DNA of 49,032 nt from Chloroflexia bacterium (lineage in GTDB: Bacteria > Chloroflexota > Chloroflexia > DTKN01): positions 1 to 49,032 of the forward strand of contig JAFGKG010000152.1 of assembly GCA_016928715.1 (NCBI GenBank). The letters run 5' to 3'. Positions 16,293-24,943 of the stretch are shown here, piece by piece. The notes beneath the pieces were generated by a model. That model worked only from the letters and a program-made list of their open reading frames with translations, searched no databases and was not told the origin of the DNA. The position numbers and the translations under genes are program-made. Numbering within the stretch: position 1 is the first letter of the stretch; the number at the start of each line of letters is the position of its first letter.

Positions 16293-18050
16293 ATGGATCC
16301 CGTAATTTGCCCACATTGCCTGATGGATAATCCTGCCATAGCCAAGTTCTGTATGCACTGTGGCCAATTGCTGCGGCAACGGGCCTCGGTCCTAGAGTCC
16401 TATAGGAAAGCTCAGGCCGAGCGCCGTCCGGTCACCGTAATGTTTGCTGACATGTCTGGTTTTACGGCCATGGTGGAGCGTATGGGTGCGGAGGAGGTGC
16501 ACCGACTGATCAACAGTTGTTTTGACCAACTGGCGCCGATTATAGGGAAATATGGTGGGACCATTGACAAGTTTATTGGTGACGAGATTATGGCCCTCTT
16601 TGGCGCGCCGGTGGCTCACGAGGATGACCCCGTGCGGGCATTGCGGGCCGCGCTGGAGATCATGTCGAGCCTGGAGGATTTCAATCGCTGCCAGGGGACG
16701 GACCTGGGCATGCATATTGGCATCAACACAGGACAGGTGGTGGCCGGCAGTATTGGCTGCCAGGGCCGGCAGCAGTATTCCGTGATTGGTGCTGGGGTCA
16801 ACCTGGCGGCCCGGCTGCGCAACCTTTCCAAACGGGGCGAGATCCTGCTCGGTCCGGATACCTACCGTCTGACCGCACCCCTGTTTGAATTTCAAGACCG
16901 GGGAGACCTCGCCCTCAAGGGCAAAGCGGAACCTGTACCGGTTTACAAACTGCTGGGCTCCAAGGCCCAACCTGGGGGACTGCGGGGTTTGGCTGGTTTG
17001 AGCAGTCCCATGGTAGGCCGGGAGGAGCAGTTGGAGCAGTTGTGCCAGTTGGGCCAGGCCCTGTACGAGGGCCAGGGGGGGGTGGCCCTGATCATTGGGG
17101 AGCCGGGGCTGGGCAAGAGCCGCCTGGTGACCGAGTGGCGCCGGGTGTTGGGGCCAATCCGTCGAAAGTATGATCTGCGCTGGGTCGAAGGGCGCTGCCT
17201 TTCCTACGGTCAGAACCTGGCCTATCATCTACTGGTCCACCTGCTGGTCGATCTTGTGGGTGTCCCCCACCAGGCCGGTGAATCCGTCCTGCGGGCGGCC
17301 CTGCAGGCGATGACCGTGGACCTCTTTGGCCAAGCTGCCGAGGAAGTTTATCCCTACCTGGGGCATCTGCTCTCACTGCGCTTGGAAGGGGCGGCCCGCG
17401 AACGGATACTCCGGCTGGAGCCCCAGGCCCTGCAGGCCCGCTATCTGGTCACCCTGCGCCGACTGCTGCAGACCCAAGCATGCCAAACCCCCCTTGTTTT
17501 GGTGCTGGAGGACGTGCACTGGGCCGATCCCTCCTCGACCGACCTTTTGCTCAAACTCCTGCCGTTAAGCCAAAGTCAAGCCCTGCTCTTTTGTTTTGTC
17601 AGCCGGCCCAATGAGGACGTGCCGGGTTGGAAACTCATCACGGCCGCGCGTGAGCTGCTCCCGGAGCAATGCCGCGAAATCGTCCTGCACAGCCTGTCCA
17701 CCCAGGATAGCTCGCGGCTCGTCGCCAACCTGCTAGAAATTGAGACTCTCCCCGATGCAATTCGCCAGATCATCCTGGCCAAGTCCGAGGGGAACCCCTT
17801 CTTTGTCGAAGAGGTCATCCGCATGTTGATCGATCGGGAAATCCTCGTACAAGAGCAGGGTCGTTGGATAGCCCGTCAGGAGATCGAAAGCGTGGACATT
17901 CCTGACAATCTGCAGGGGCTGCTGCTGGCGCGCATCGACTGCCTGCCCGACCAGCTCAGAAATACCCTGCGGGTCGCCTCGATCATTGGGCGGCAGTTTC
18001 CGCTGCGGGTGTTACAAGAAGTCCTGCGAGCGCAGCATGCATCTGGCTGA
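16293..18050 (+). CDS. Zinc-ribbon/class III cyclase/AAA regulator, N-terminal part (frameshifted)
   Basis: These 585 residues are the first part of a large signalling protein. A zinc ribbon (Cys 6, 9, 20, 23) precedes an adenylate/guanylate cyclase domain (about 45-215) with both metal aspartates in place (VTVMFADMSGF; GGTIDKFIGDEIMALFG), and an AAA/STAND-like ATPase (P-loop GEPGLGKSRLV near 268; Walker B VLVLEDVHWADPSS near 400). It ends abruptly at TGA 18048, in the middle of a motif that family members continue (VASIIGRQFPLRVLQEVL). The continuation is found at once in the +1 frame (next entry). Complete homologues are about 1000-1200 residues, equal to both parts together. The start ATG at 16293 has only a weak ribosome site. 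Confidence 0.85.
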   Translation: MDPVICPHCLMDNPAIAKFCMHCGQLLRQRASVLESYRKAQAERRPVTVMFADMSGFTAMVERMGAEEVHRLINSCFDQLAPIIGKYGGTIDKFIGDEIMALFGAPVAHEDDPVRALRAALEIMSSLEDFNRCQGTDLGMHIGINTGQVVAGSIGCQGRQQYSVIGAGVNLAARLRNLSKRGEILLGPDTYRLTAPLFEFQDRGDLALKGKAEPVPVYKLLGSKAQPGGLRGLAGLSSPMVGREEQLEQLCQLGQALYEGQGGVALIIGEPGLGKSRLVTEWRRVLGPIRRKYDLRWVEGRCLSYGQNLAYHLLVHLLVDLVGVPHQAGESVLRAALQAMTVDLFGQAAEEVYPYLGHLLSLRLEGAARERILRLEPQALQARYLVTLRRLLQTQACQTPLVLVLEDVHWADPSSTDLLLKLLPLSQSQALLFCFVSRPNEDVPGWKLITAARELLPEQCREIVLHSLSTQDSSRLVANLLEIETLPDAIRQIILAKSEGNPFFVEEVIRMLIDREILVQEQGRWIARQEIESVDIPDNLQGLLLARIDCLPDQLRNTLRVASIIGRQFPLRVLQEVLRAQHASG

Positions 18051-19812
18051 GCAACTCCAGCAACTGGAATCATCCGGCCTGCTCCGCCTGGCTCGGATCG
18101 AGCCGGAACTGGAATACCTGTTTCGGCATGCCCTGGTCCAGGAGGCAGCCTACCAATCGCTGTTGCAGGAGGATCGCCGGCGGCTGCACCAGTCCGTGGG
18201 GCAGGTCATCGAACGGCTTTATAGCGATCGTCTGGAGGAACAAGCGGGCATTTTGGCCCAGCATTTTTTCCAGGCCCAGGATTATGAGCGGGCCGGCCGC
18301 TATTTCATCATGGCCGGAGAGGTCGCCTTTCGACAGTACGCCATCCCCGAGGCCATCGCCCACTACAGTCGAGCCCTGGAACTAGTGCCGCAAATAGAAA
18401 CCCTGGAGGCGGATCCTCTGCAGCAGGTTTATATGCATCTGGGGCGGGCCCTGGAATTGAACGCCCAATACGAACGGGCGTTGGAGCGTTACGCCGAATT
18501 GGAGCACTGGGCCCGGCAGTGCGGCAATGCCCACGTAGAACTGGCCGCTGTGATCGAGCAGGCCAAGATTCGCTCCACCCCCAATCGTTGTTTTGATCGA
18601 GAACAGGGGGCGACCCTTTCCCGGCGGACTCTCGATCTGGCCCTCGAACTGGGGGATCGGGCCGCCCAAGCCCGCATCCACTGGATCTTGATGATGTCCC
18701 ACTGGCTGCAGGGAGAAAGCGAACCCATGCTCTGGCATGGCGAACGCTCCCTAGCCCTGGCCCGCCAGTTGGGACTGCGTGATCAATTGGCTTACACCCT
18801 GCAGGATATTCACCGGGCCTACCTCAATAACAACCGCCTGGATGAGGCCCAGGCCGCGCTGGACGAGGCTCGTCAGCTCTGGCGCGAGTTGGGCAATCTG
18901 CCCCTGCTGGCCGACAACCTGGCCAGCTCGGCCGATTTGGCGGCAGTCCGGCTCGAGTTCGACCAGGCCCTCGATTTTGCCGACGAGGCGCTGCAACTCA
19001 GCCAGTCCATCGGCAATCTCTGGAACCACGCTTTCGGCCGGTACATGATCGGCGAGGTCAACATGCAGCGCGGTCAAATGGACGAGGCCATGCAGGGCCT
19101 GCAGGAGGCCCTCCGCCTGAGCGCGCAGGCCGGCCTGACCATCCTGCACTGGCGGGCCTACCGCAACCTGCTGCGATTATATTTTCGCCTTGGCGCGCTG
19201 GATCGGGTGGCCTCGACCCTGGAAGAGATGCGGGCGGACCTGGACCAGCGAGGAGAGGGGGCGATCTTTGACGGCCGCCTGACCGATCTGTTATGGGATC
19301 AAGCTGTCCTGGAGATTCGTCTCGGCCAATTCGAGGCCGCCGAACGCACCATTGAGCGTGGTGAGCACATACTCGCCGAAGAGGATCAGGTGGGTTGGTT
19401 GGCGCCCATGGTGCGGGCCGAGTTAGCCCTGGCCCGGCAGGATTGGCCCCTGGCCCTGGAGTGCATCAATCGCTTCCTGGCTCCGCAGTGGGTCGGGGTC
19501 AGTTTGCACGTACGCCAACTGGAGGGCGAATTGCTGCGGGGACGCATCCTGGTGGCAGTGGGCCAACTGGATGAGGCAGAATCCTCCCTACAAGAATTTC
19601 TGCGTAAAATCCGCTCTGCAAAAGCCCATTACTTCCTCTGGGGAGCCCTGGACGCCCTGAGCGAGATCGAGCGGCGTCAAAATCATCCCGAGGCCGCCGC
19701 CCAATTGGCTCAAGAGGCCCGCCAGGCCGTGCGTAACGTGGCCGAACACATCCGCGACCCGGAACTGCGGGCCGGGTTTCTAAACTTGCCAGAGGTGCGC
19801 CGGCTCCTATAG
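18037..19812 (+). CDS. AAA end and TPR domain of the cyclase regulator, C-terminal part (frameshifted)
   Basis: These ~592 residues continue the protein above in another frame. The first residues (LAEQLQQLESSGLLRL; EYLFRHALVQEAAYQSLLQE; RRRLHQSVGQVIERLYSDRL) are the standard end of the AAA/STAND module in cyclase-TPR proteins. The rest is TPR-like helical repeats (for example RYFIMAGEVAFRQYAIPEAI; IGEVNMQRGQMDEAMQGLQE). The ATG at 18037 has no ribosome binding site, so an independent gene is unlikely. One extra base (or two missing) between about 18000 and 18040 would restore one ~1170-residue protein. It may be a sequencing error, a recent mutation or, less likely, programmed shifting; I see no slippery site. 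Confidence 0.75.
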   Translation: MHLAEQLQQLESSGLLRLARIEPELEYLFRHALVQEAAYQSLLQEDRRRLHQSVGQVIERLYSDRLEEQAGILAQHFFQAQDYERAGRYFIMAGEVAFRQYAIPEAIAHYSRALELVPQIETLEADPLQQVYMHLGRALELNAQYERALERYAELEHWARQCGNAHVELAAVIEQAKIRSTPNRCFDREQGATLSRRTLDLALELGDRAAQARIHWILMMSHWLQGESEPMLWHGERSLALARQLGLRDQLAYTLQDIHRAYLNNNRLDEAQAALDEARQLWRELGNLPLLADNLASSADLAAVRLEFDQALDFADEALQLSQSIGNLWNHAFGRYMIGEVNMQRGQMDEAMQGLQEALRLSAQAGLTILHWRAYRNLLRLYFRLGALDRVASTLEEMRADLDQRGEGAIFDGRLTDLLWDQAVLEIRLGQFEAAERTIERGEHILAEEDQVGWLAPMVRAELALARQDWPLALECINRFLAPQWVGVSLHVRQLEGELLRGRILVAVGQLDEAESSLQEFLRKIRSAKAHYFLWGALDALSEIERRQNHPEAAAQLAQEARQAVRNVAEHIRDPELRAGFLNLPEVRRLL

Positions 19813-19830
19813 CAGTCTTGGCCTGACGGG

Positions 19831-19859
19831 TTGCGACCAGGGCGGGGTTGTAGTACAAT
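19831..19859 (+). promoter_or_regulatory. Promoter P1 upstream of ftsH
   Basis: TTGCGA (19831-19836), 17 bases, TACAAT (19854-19859). Transcription from here would meet a terminator-like hairpin within about 40 bases. Confidence 0.65.
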
Positions 19860-19880
19860 ATAGGGGCCAAATTGTGATCC

Positions 19881-19904
19881 GGCGGATTGCATCCGCCATT
19901 TTTT
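19881..19904 (+). terminator. Intrinsic terminator between two promoters
   Basis: GGCGGAT-TGC-ATCCGCC is followed by ATTTTTT. It may end the cyclase transcript and/or attenuate P1. The 3' half overlaps the -35 region of P2. Confidence 0.75.
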
Positions 19905-19914
19905 CTGGTATAAT
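19887..19914 (+). promoter_or_regulatory. Promoter P2 of the ftsH operon
   Basis: TTGCAT (19887-19892), 16 bases ending in GG, TATAAT (19909-19914). About 190 bases of leader precede the ftsH ATG; nothing firm is seen in it. Confidence 0.65.
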
Positions 19915-20110
19915 GGGCCTAGCCTGCTAGAGATCCACCTGATGGGGCAGCAATCCAAGTTTCGGCACAAGCTGCAAGAACTCGCCGGTTAGGGCCTGTG
20001 CGCCATTTTGGACAAGGCCCAAGTGATACCAGCAGCTTTCATTTTGTCAATAGAACGCGAGTTTTGTCGGCCTGGCCTGTCAAACGGCAAAGCTTCGGAG
20101 GCACAAGTTT

Positions 20111-21955
20111 ATGGGAAATCGTTGGATTAGTGGATTGGTCTATTTGATCATTATCGCCGCGGCCATCGCGCTTATCTTTAACCAGATCAGCCCCTCCAAT
20201 CAACGCGAGGAGGTGCTCTTGAGCCAGCTGCTGGAGGACGCCCGCGAGGGCGAAATCGAGCTCATCGAGGTGGGCGACGACCAGCAGCAATTGAACATCA
20301 CCTACAAGGACGGTCGGCAGGCCATCTCGCGCAAAGAACCCCAGGACAGCCTGCACACCTTGCTGCAGGATGCCGGCGTAAGCCAAATGCCCACCATTGA
20401 GGTCAGCGGCCCCTCTCTTTGGAGCAGCATTCTGGGACCACTGAGCTACCTGGTGCTGCCCCTGGTTTTTTTGTTCGTGCTCTTTTTCTTCCTGCGGCAG
20501 GCCCAGGGCAACAACAACCAGGCCATTTCCTTTGGTAAGAGCAGGGCGCGTTTGTTTACCGGCGACAAGCCCAAGATTACCTTTGCCGACGTCGCCGCCG
20601 TGGACGAAGCCAAGCAGGAGCTCAACGAGGTCGTCGAATTCCTCAAGTACCCCGAAAAGTTCGCCGCCTTGGGCGCGCGCATTCCCCGGGGCGTGCTGTT
20701 GATGGGGCCTCCGGGCACCGGCAAGACCCTGCTGGCCCGCGCCGTGGCCGGCGAGGCCGGCGTGCCTTTCTTTTCCATCTCGGGCTCCGAGTTCGTCGAA
20801 ATGTTTGTAGGTGTGGGGGCCAGCCGCGTTCGAGATCTGTTCGACCAGGCCAAGCGCAACGCCCCGGCCATCGTCTTTATCGACGAGATTGACGCTGTCG
20901 GTCGGCAGCGCGGCACCGGGCTGGGCGGAAGCCACGACGAGCGCGAGCAGACGCTCAACCAGATCCTGGTCGAGATGGACGGCTTTGACACCAGCACCAA
21001 CGTCATTATCGTTGCTGCCACTAACCGGCCCGACATCCTGGACCCGGCCCTGCTGCGGCCCGGCCGCTTTGACCGCCGCGTCGTCCTGGACCGGCCCGAT
21101 ATGCGCGGTCGCATGGATATCTTGCAGGTCCATGTTCGCGGCAAGCCCCTGGCCGCCAACCTGGATCTGGAGGTTCTGGCCCGGCAGACACCAGGCTTTT
21201 CCGGAGCCGACCTGGCTAACATGGTCAACGAGGCCGCCATCCTGGCCGCCCGCCGCAACAAGAAGCAGATCGGCATGGACGAACTGGAGGAGGCCGCCGA
21301 AAAGGTGGTGGCCGGCCCCGAACGTAAAAGCCGCCGCATCAGCGAGGAGGAGAAACAGGTCATCGCCTATCACGAGGCCGGACACGCCCTGGTGGCACAC
21401 ATGATCGAAGAGTGCGACCCGGTACACAAGGTCTCGGTTGTCTCGCGGGGCATGGCCCTGGGCTATACCATGGCCTTGCCGGAAGAAGATCGCTACTTGA
21501 TGCCCCGCCCCAAGATACTGGCCGATATGGCCTATGCCATGGGGGGCTATGCCGCCGAGAAATTGATCTTTGATGAGCTTACCAGTGGCTCGCAGAACGA
21601 TATCGAACGGGCCACCAAGATGGCCCGGCGCATGGTCACCCAGTTCGGTATGAGCGAAGAACTGGGACCGGTAACCTACGGCCAAAAGGAAGAACTGGTT
21701 TTTTTGGGGCGCGAGATTTCAGAACAGCGTGACTATAGCGACAGCACTGCTCGGCTGATCGACGATGAGGTGCGCCGCATTGTCGAATCGGCCTACCAAC
21801 GAGCAGGCTCCATCCTGGAACAGCACCGTGCGGTCCTGGAGCAAGTCGCGCAGCGCCTGATCGAGGTCGAGACGCTGGAGGGTCAAGAGCTGCAGTCTCT
21901 GCTGAACCAGACCCGTCAGCCGGCGCAATCTGTGGAAGTTTATACGCCGGCCTAG
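20111..21955 (+). CDS. ftsH: ATP-dependent zinc metalloprotease FtsH
   Basis: This 614-residue FtsH is a membrane AAA+ protease that degrades unneeded membrane and regulatory proteins. Residues 7-24 and about 106-129 are the two membrane helices, with a ~80-residue extracytoplasmic loop between. The AAA domain has the Walker A GPPGTGKT (199-206), Walker B VFIDEIDA, the SRH region [20 protein letters not shown] and the pore motif [11 protein letters not shown]. The protease domain has the zinc site HEAGH (421-425) and a later acidic ligand region ([14 protein letters not shown]). GGAGG lies ten bases before the ATG. It heads a likely operon with two phosphohexomutase genes. Confidence 0.96.
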   Translation: MGNRWISGLVYLIIIAAAIALIFNQISPSNQREEVLLSQLLEDAREGEIELIEVGDDQQQLNITYKDGRQAISRKEPQDSLHTLLQDAGVSQMPTIEVSGPSLWSSILGPLSYLVLPLVFLFVLFFFLRQAQGNNNQAISFGKSRARLFTGDKPKITFADVAAVDEAKQELNEVVEFLKYPEKFAALGARIPRGVLLMGPPGTGKTLLARAVAGEAGVPFFSISGSEFVEMFVGVGASRVRDLFDQAKRNAPAIVFIDEIDAVGRQRGTGLGGSHDEREQTLNQILVEMDGFDTSTNVIIVAATNRPDILDPALLRPGRFDRRVVLDRPDMRGRMDILQVHVRGKPLAANLDLEVLARQTPGFSGADLANMVNEAAILAARRNKKQIGMDELEEAAEKVVAGPERKSRRISEEEKQVIAYHEAGHALVAHMIEECDPVHKVSVVSRGMALGYTMALPEEDRYLMPRPKILADMAYAMGGYAAEKLIFDELTSGSQNDIERATKMARRMVTQFGMSEELGPVTYGQKEELVFLGREISEQRDYSDSTARLIDDEVRRIVESAYQRAGSILEQHRAVLEQVAQRLIEVETLEGQELQSLLNQTRQPAQSVEVYTPA

Positions 21956-21982
21956 ATCGATTATATCCAAGGGAGGTTCCCC

Positions 21983-23443
21983 ATGCCTACGCCTATCCAC
22001 TTTGGCACCGATGGCTGGCGCGCTATTATTGCTGAGGACTTTACCTTTGACAACGTCCGCCGCCTCAGCCAGGCCCTGGCCCATTACCTCTTGTCCCAGC
22101 AGATTGCCTCCAAGGGCCTGGTCATTGGCTACGACCAGCGCTTTGCCTCGGAGGATTTTGCCCGGGCCGTGGCAGAAGTGATGGCTGGGAACGGCATCCC
22201 CGTTTCTTTCTGCGAGCAGTCCTGCCCCTCGCCCACAGTGGCCTACGCCGTGCTGCCCCGCCAGGCGGCCGGGGCGGTAGTCATTACGGCCAGCCACAAT
22301 TCGGCCCGCTATAACGGATTCAAGCTCAAGTCCCAATATGGCGCCGCGGCGCCCCCCGAAATGGTCAAGTCCGTTGAGGCCCTGCTGGATCAAAGCCCGG
22401 TGCAAAGGAAGGACTTTGAACTCTCCTGCCAGAGCGGCCTGATCACCCGCTTCAACCCCTTTGATGCCTATCAGGAACAATTGGTCAGCCTGGTCAACCT
22501 GGAGCGCATTCGCCAGGCTGGCCTGACGATTATCTCGGATCCTATGTACGGGGCCGGTATAGGGTATTTGCCGGCCCTGCTCAATGGAGGCAGCAGCCGC
22601 GTGGTCGAGATCCACGGCGAGCGCAACCCCATTTTCCCCGGCATGAAAAATCCCGAACCCCTGGCCCACAACCTGGGCAAGCTGTGCGCGGTTGTGCGGG
22701 ACAGTGGCTCCGATGTCGGCATAGCTTTCGATGGTGACGCCGACCGCCTGGGCTTGGTGGACGAACGCGGTAACTTTGTCGATCCACTGCGCGTTTTCGC
22801 CCTGCTGACGCTCTACTTGCTCGAAGTGCGCGGACGACGTGGCCCCATTGTCAAATCGATATCGAGTACGGCTATGGTCGATAAGCTGGCCGAACGCTAT
22901 CGTCTGCCTGTTTTTGAGACCCCGGTAGGCTTCAAATACATCGGTACCAAGATGGTGCAAGAGGATGCACTGATCGGGGGAGAGGAAAGCGGCGGATACG
23001 GTTTTCGCCAGCATATCCCCGAGCGGGACGGGGTGCTGGCCGCCCTGTTTTTGCTCGACATGATGGTCCGCTTGGAGAAAACCCCCTCCGAGCTGGTGGA
23101 ACATCTCTTTGAACAGGTGGGGGAGTATCACTATGCCCGCATCGATATGCACCGCTCCGCAGGCACCGCCGAAATGTTGGCCGACTTGCACCAAGGGGTT
23201 CCCCCGACGCTGCTCGGTCAAGAGGTTCAGGCCAATCTCGGTGAACACGGCTTCAAATATGTGCTGGCGGATGGAAGCTGGCTCCTCATCCGTCCCTCGG
23301 GCACAGAGCCCCTGCTGCGCCTGTACGCAGAATCCGGGACGACCGAGCGGGTGCAGGCTCTTTTGCAGGCCGGCCAAGAAATGCTGGGATTGAGAACCCC
23401 TGAGCCGGCCACACCGCCGGGAAAGGAGCAAGCGGGTGTCTGA
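21983..23443 (+). CDS. Phosphoglucomutase/phosphomannomutase family protein
   Basis: This 486-residue enzyme of the alpha-D-phosphohexomutase family moves phosphate between C1 and C6 of hexoses. All four family motifs are present: the catalytic phosphoserine loop TASHNSARYNGFK (about 106-118), metal loop FDGDADR (about 250), sugar loop GEESGG (about 334) and phosphate loop RPSGTEP (about 436). The short opening HFGTDGWRAIIAEDF and a length near 470-490 fit the bacterial PGM/PMM type rather than GlmM. GGGAGGTTCCCC precedes the ATG. It starts 27 bases after ftsH and overlaps the following glmM by 8 bases. Whether glucose-1-P or mannose-1-P is the preferred product cannot be read. Confidence 0.92.
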   Translation: MPTPIHFGTDGWRAIIAEDFTFDNVRRLSQALAHYLLSQQIASKGLVIGYDQRFASEDFARAVAEVMAGNGIPVSFCEQSCPSPTVAYAVLPRQAAGAVVITASHNSARYNGFKLKSQYGAAAPPEMVKSVEALLDQSPVQRKDFELSCQSGLITRFNPFDAYQEQLVSLVNLERIRQAGLTIISDPMYGAGIGYLPALLNGGSSRVVEIHGERNPIFPGMKNPEPLAHNLGKLCAVVRDSGSDVGIAFDGDADRLGLVDERGNFVDPLRVFALLTLYLLEVRGRRGPIVKSISSTAMVDKLAERYRLPVFETPVGFKYIGTKMVQEDALIGGEESGGYGFRQHIPERDGVLAALFLLDMMVRLEKTPSELVEHLFEQVGEYHYARIDMHRSAGTAEMLADLHQGVPPTLLGQEVQANLGEHGFKYVLADGSWLLIRPSGTEPLLRLYAESGTTERVQALLQAGQEMLGLRTPEPATPPGKEQAGV

Positions 23444-24854
23444 CCATAGTCGCCTCTTTGGTACGGATGGCATTCGCGGACGGGTGCCTCAATGGCCCCT
23501 GACGGCCGATTTTATGGTGCGCCTGGGTCAGACGTTGAGCGGTATGGCCCAGGAGTCTGGGGCCCCTTCCATGGCCGTCATCGGCCGGGACACTCGCTCC
23601 TCCGGCCCTATGCTTGAAGCGGCTCTGGCCGCAGGGTTGATGGAACGGGGCCTGGATGTCTTGTCCCTGGGCATTATCCCCACCCCGGCGGTCGCCTTCC
23701 TGGTGCGTCACTTTGGGGCCGGCTTGGGGATCGTGATCTCGGCCTCGCATAACCCCCACCCCGATAATGGCATCAAGCTCTTTAGCAGCACCGGCTTCAA
23801 GTTTCCCCCCGAGATCGAGCGCGATATTGAACGCCGCATCCGGGAGGTCCAAGCCATTACCTGGTCCGGGCATTTGCGCATCGGCCAGAGGGCCCAGTCC
23901 GAAATCCCGCCCGGAGAGGCCTATCTCCAGGCCCTCCTCAACCGCTCCGGCCGGCCTAAACCGCTGCAGGGATGGCACCTGGTCCTGGACTGCGCCCACG
24001 GCTCCGCTTTTGAGCTTGCCCCCCAGCTTTTCCGCCGTCTGGGTGCCGAGCTTACGGTGCTTTGCGCCCACCCGGACGGGGAGAACATTAACCAGAACTG
24101 TGGTTCCGAGCATCCCGCTTTGCTGCGGGAGGAAGTATTGCACCGGGGCGCCGATGCTGGCATCGCCTTCGACGGTGATGCCGATCGGGTTCTGTTGATT
24201 GACGAGCAGGGCGATTTGCTGGATGGCGATGATCTCCTGCATATCCTGGCCCGCGATTTGTACAGCCGGGGGCAACTACGCCATAACACCGTGGTAGGCA
24301 CGGTCGTGTCTAATCTGGGCCTGGAACAGTCGCTACAGGCGATGGGGGGCCTGCTGGAGCGGGTTCCGGTGGGCGACCGCCAGGTGGCCCGGCGGATGTT
24401 GGAAGGGGATTTCGTTTTGGGGGGGGAACCCTCCGGACACATTATCCTTTTTGGCGAGGGCAGTACCACCGGCGATGGCCTATACACCGCGATGCGGGTG
24501 CTCGGCGTCGCTGTACGGCGCAAACAGCCGCTCTCCGCCCTGGCCAAACTGAACAAGACCCCCCAGGTTACGATCAACGTACCGGTGCCACGCAAACCGC
24601 CTCTAGAGTCTTTGCCCGAAATACAACGGGTGCGGGTGGCTGTGGAAGAACGCCTGGGTTCGGAGGGCCGCCTGCTGCTGCGCTACTCGGGCACCCAAGC
24701 CCTGCTGCGGATCATAGTCGAAGGTAACAACGAGGAGCAAATTCACTGGGCCGCGCAAGCCCTGGCCGAAACGGCCCAGCGCGTGCTCTCTCGGCCACAG
24801 TCCCCCGACGCCGCCCCGGTCGAAGCAGATGCGGCGGAGGATGGCCCAAACTAG
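23436..24854 (+). CDS. glmM: Phosphoglucosamine mutase-like enzyme
   Basis: This 472-residue phosphohexomutase of the GlmM type makes glucosamine-1-phosphate for cell-wall precursors. Visible motifs are LFGTDGIRGRVP at the start, the phosphoserine loop SASHNPHPDNGIKLF (about 99-113), FDGDADR (about 246) and the sugar loop GGEPSGH. The phosphate-binding loop reads RYSGTQA, where GlmM proteins usually have SGTE; the Glu-to-Gln change is a mild oddity. The start is GTG at 23436, overlapping the upstream mutase by 8 bases, with AAGGAG seven bases upstream. It is convergent with the M20 peptidase; an inverted repeat (CCGTAAACA/TGTTTACGG) lies in the 89-base gap. Confidence 0.88.
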   Translation: MSDHSRLFGTDGIRGRVPQWPLTADFMVRLGQTLSGMAQESGAPSMAVIGRDTRSSGPMLEAALAAGLMERGLDVLSLGIIPTPAVAFLVRHFGAGLGIVISASHNPHPDNGIKLFSSTGFKFPPEIERDIERRIREVQAITWSGHLRIGQRAQSEIPPGEAYLQALLNRSGRPKPLQGWHLVLDCAHGSAFELAPQLFRRLGAELTVLCAHPDGENINQNCGSEHPALLREEVLHRGADAGIAFDGDADRVLLIDEQGDLLDGDDLLHILARDLYSRGQLRHNTVVGTVVSNLGLEQSLQAMGGLLERVPVGDRQVARRMLEGDFVLGGEPSGHIILFGEGSTTGDGLYTAMRVLGVAVRRKQPLSALAKLNKTPQVTINVPVPRKPPLESLPEIQRVRVAVEERLGSEGRLLLRYSGTQALLRIIVEGNNEEQIHWAAQALAETAQRVLSRPQSPDAAPVEADAAEDGPN

Positions 24855-24943
24855 TCGCACTGGCAGGGCCCATTCCCTGTCCCCAACAGCACCGAGGCGA
24901 GCACCGTAAACAAGGAAAATGGCCCGGTCGGATACGGCGCTGT

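Noticed and set aside
18048-18050. TGA at the end of the cyclase N-terminal part as a selenocysteine codon, given the nearby tRNA-Sec
   Set aside because: The protein continues in a different frame, so readthrough in the same frame would not restore it.
19942-19992. 16-residue ORF in the ftsH leader as a regulatory peptide
   Set aside because: No ribosome binding site and no stop/attenuator pairing; could easily be chance.
20039-21685. 548-codon minus-strand frame opposite ftsH
   Set aside because: Shadow of a perfectly conserved AAA protease.
21719-23473. Long minus-strand frame (584 codons) opposite the phosphohexomutase
   Set aside because: No motif or ribosome site; the plus strand carries all four mutase motifs.
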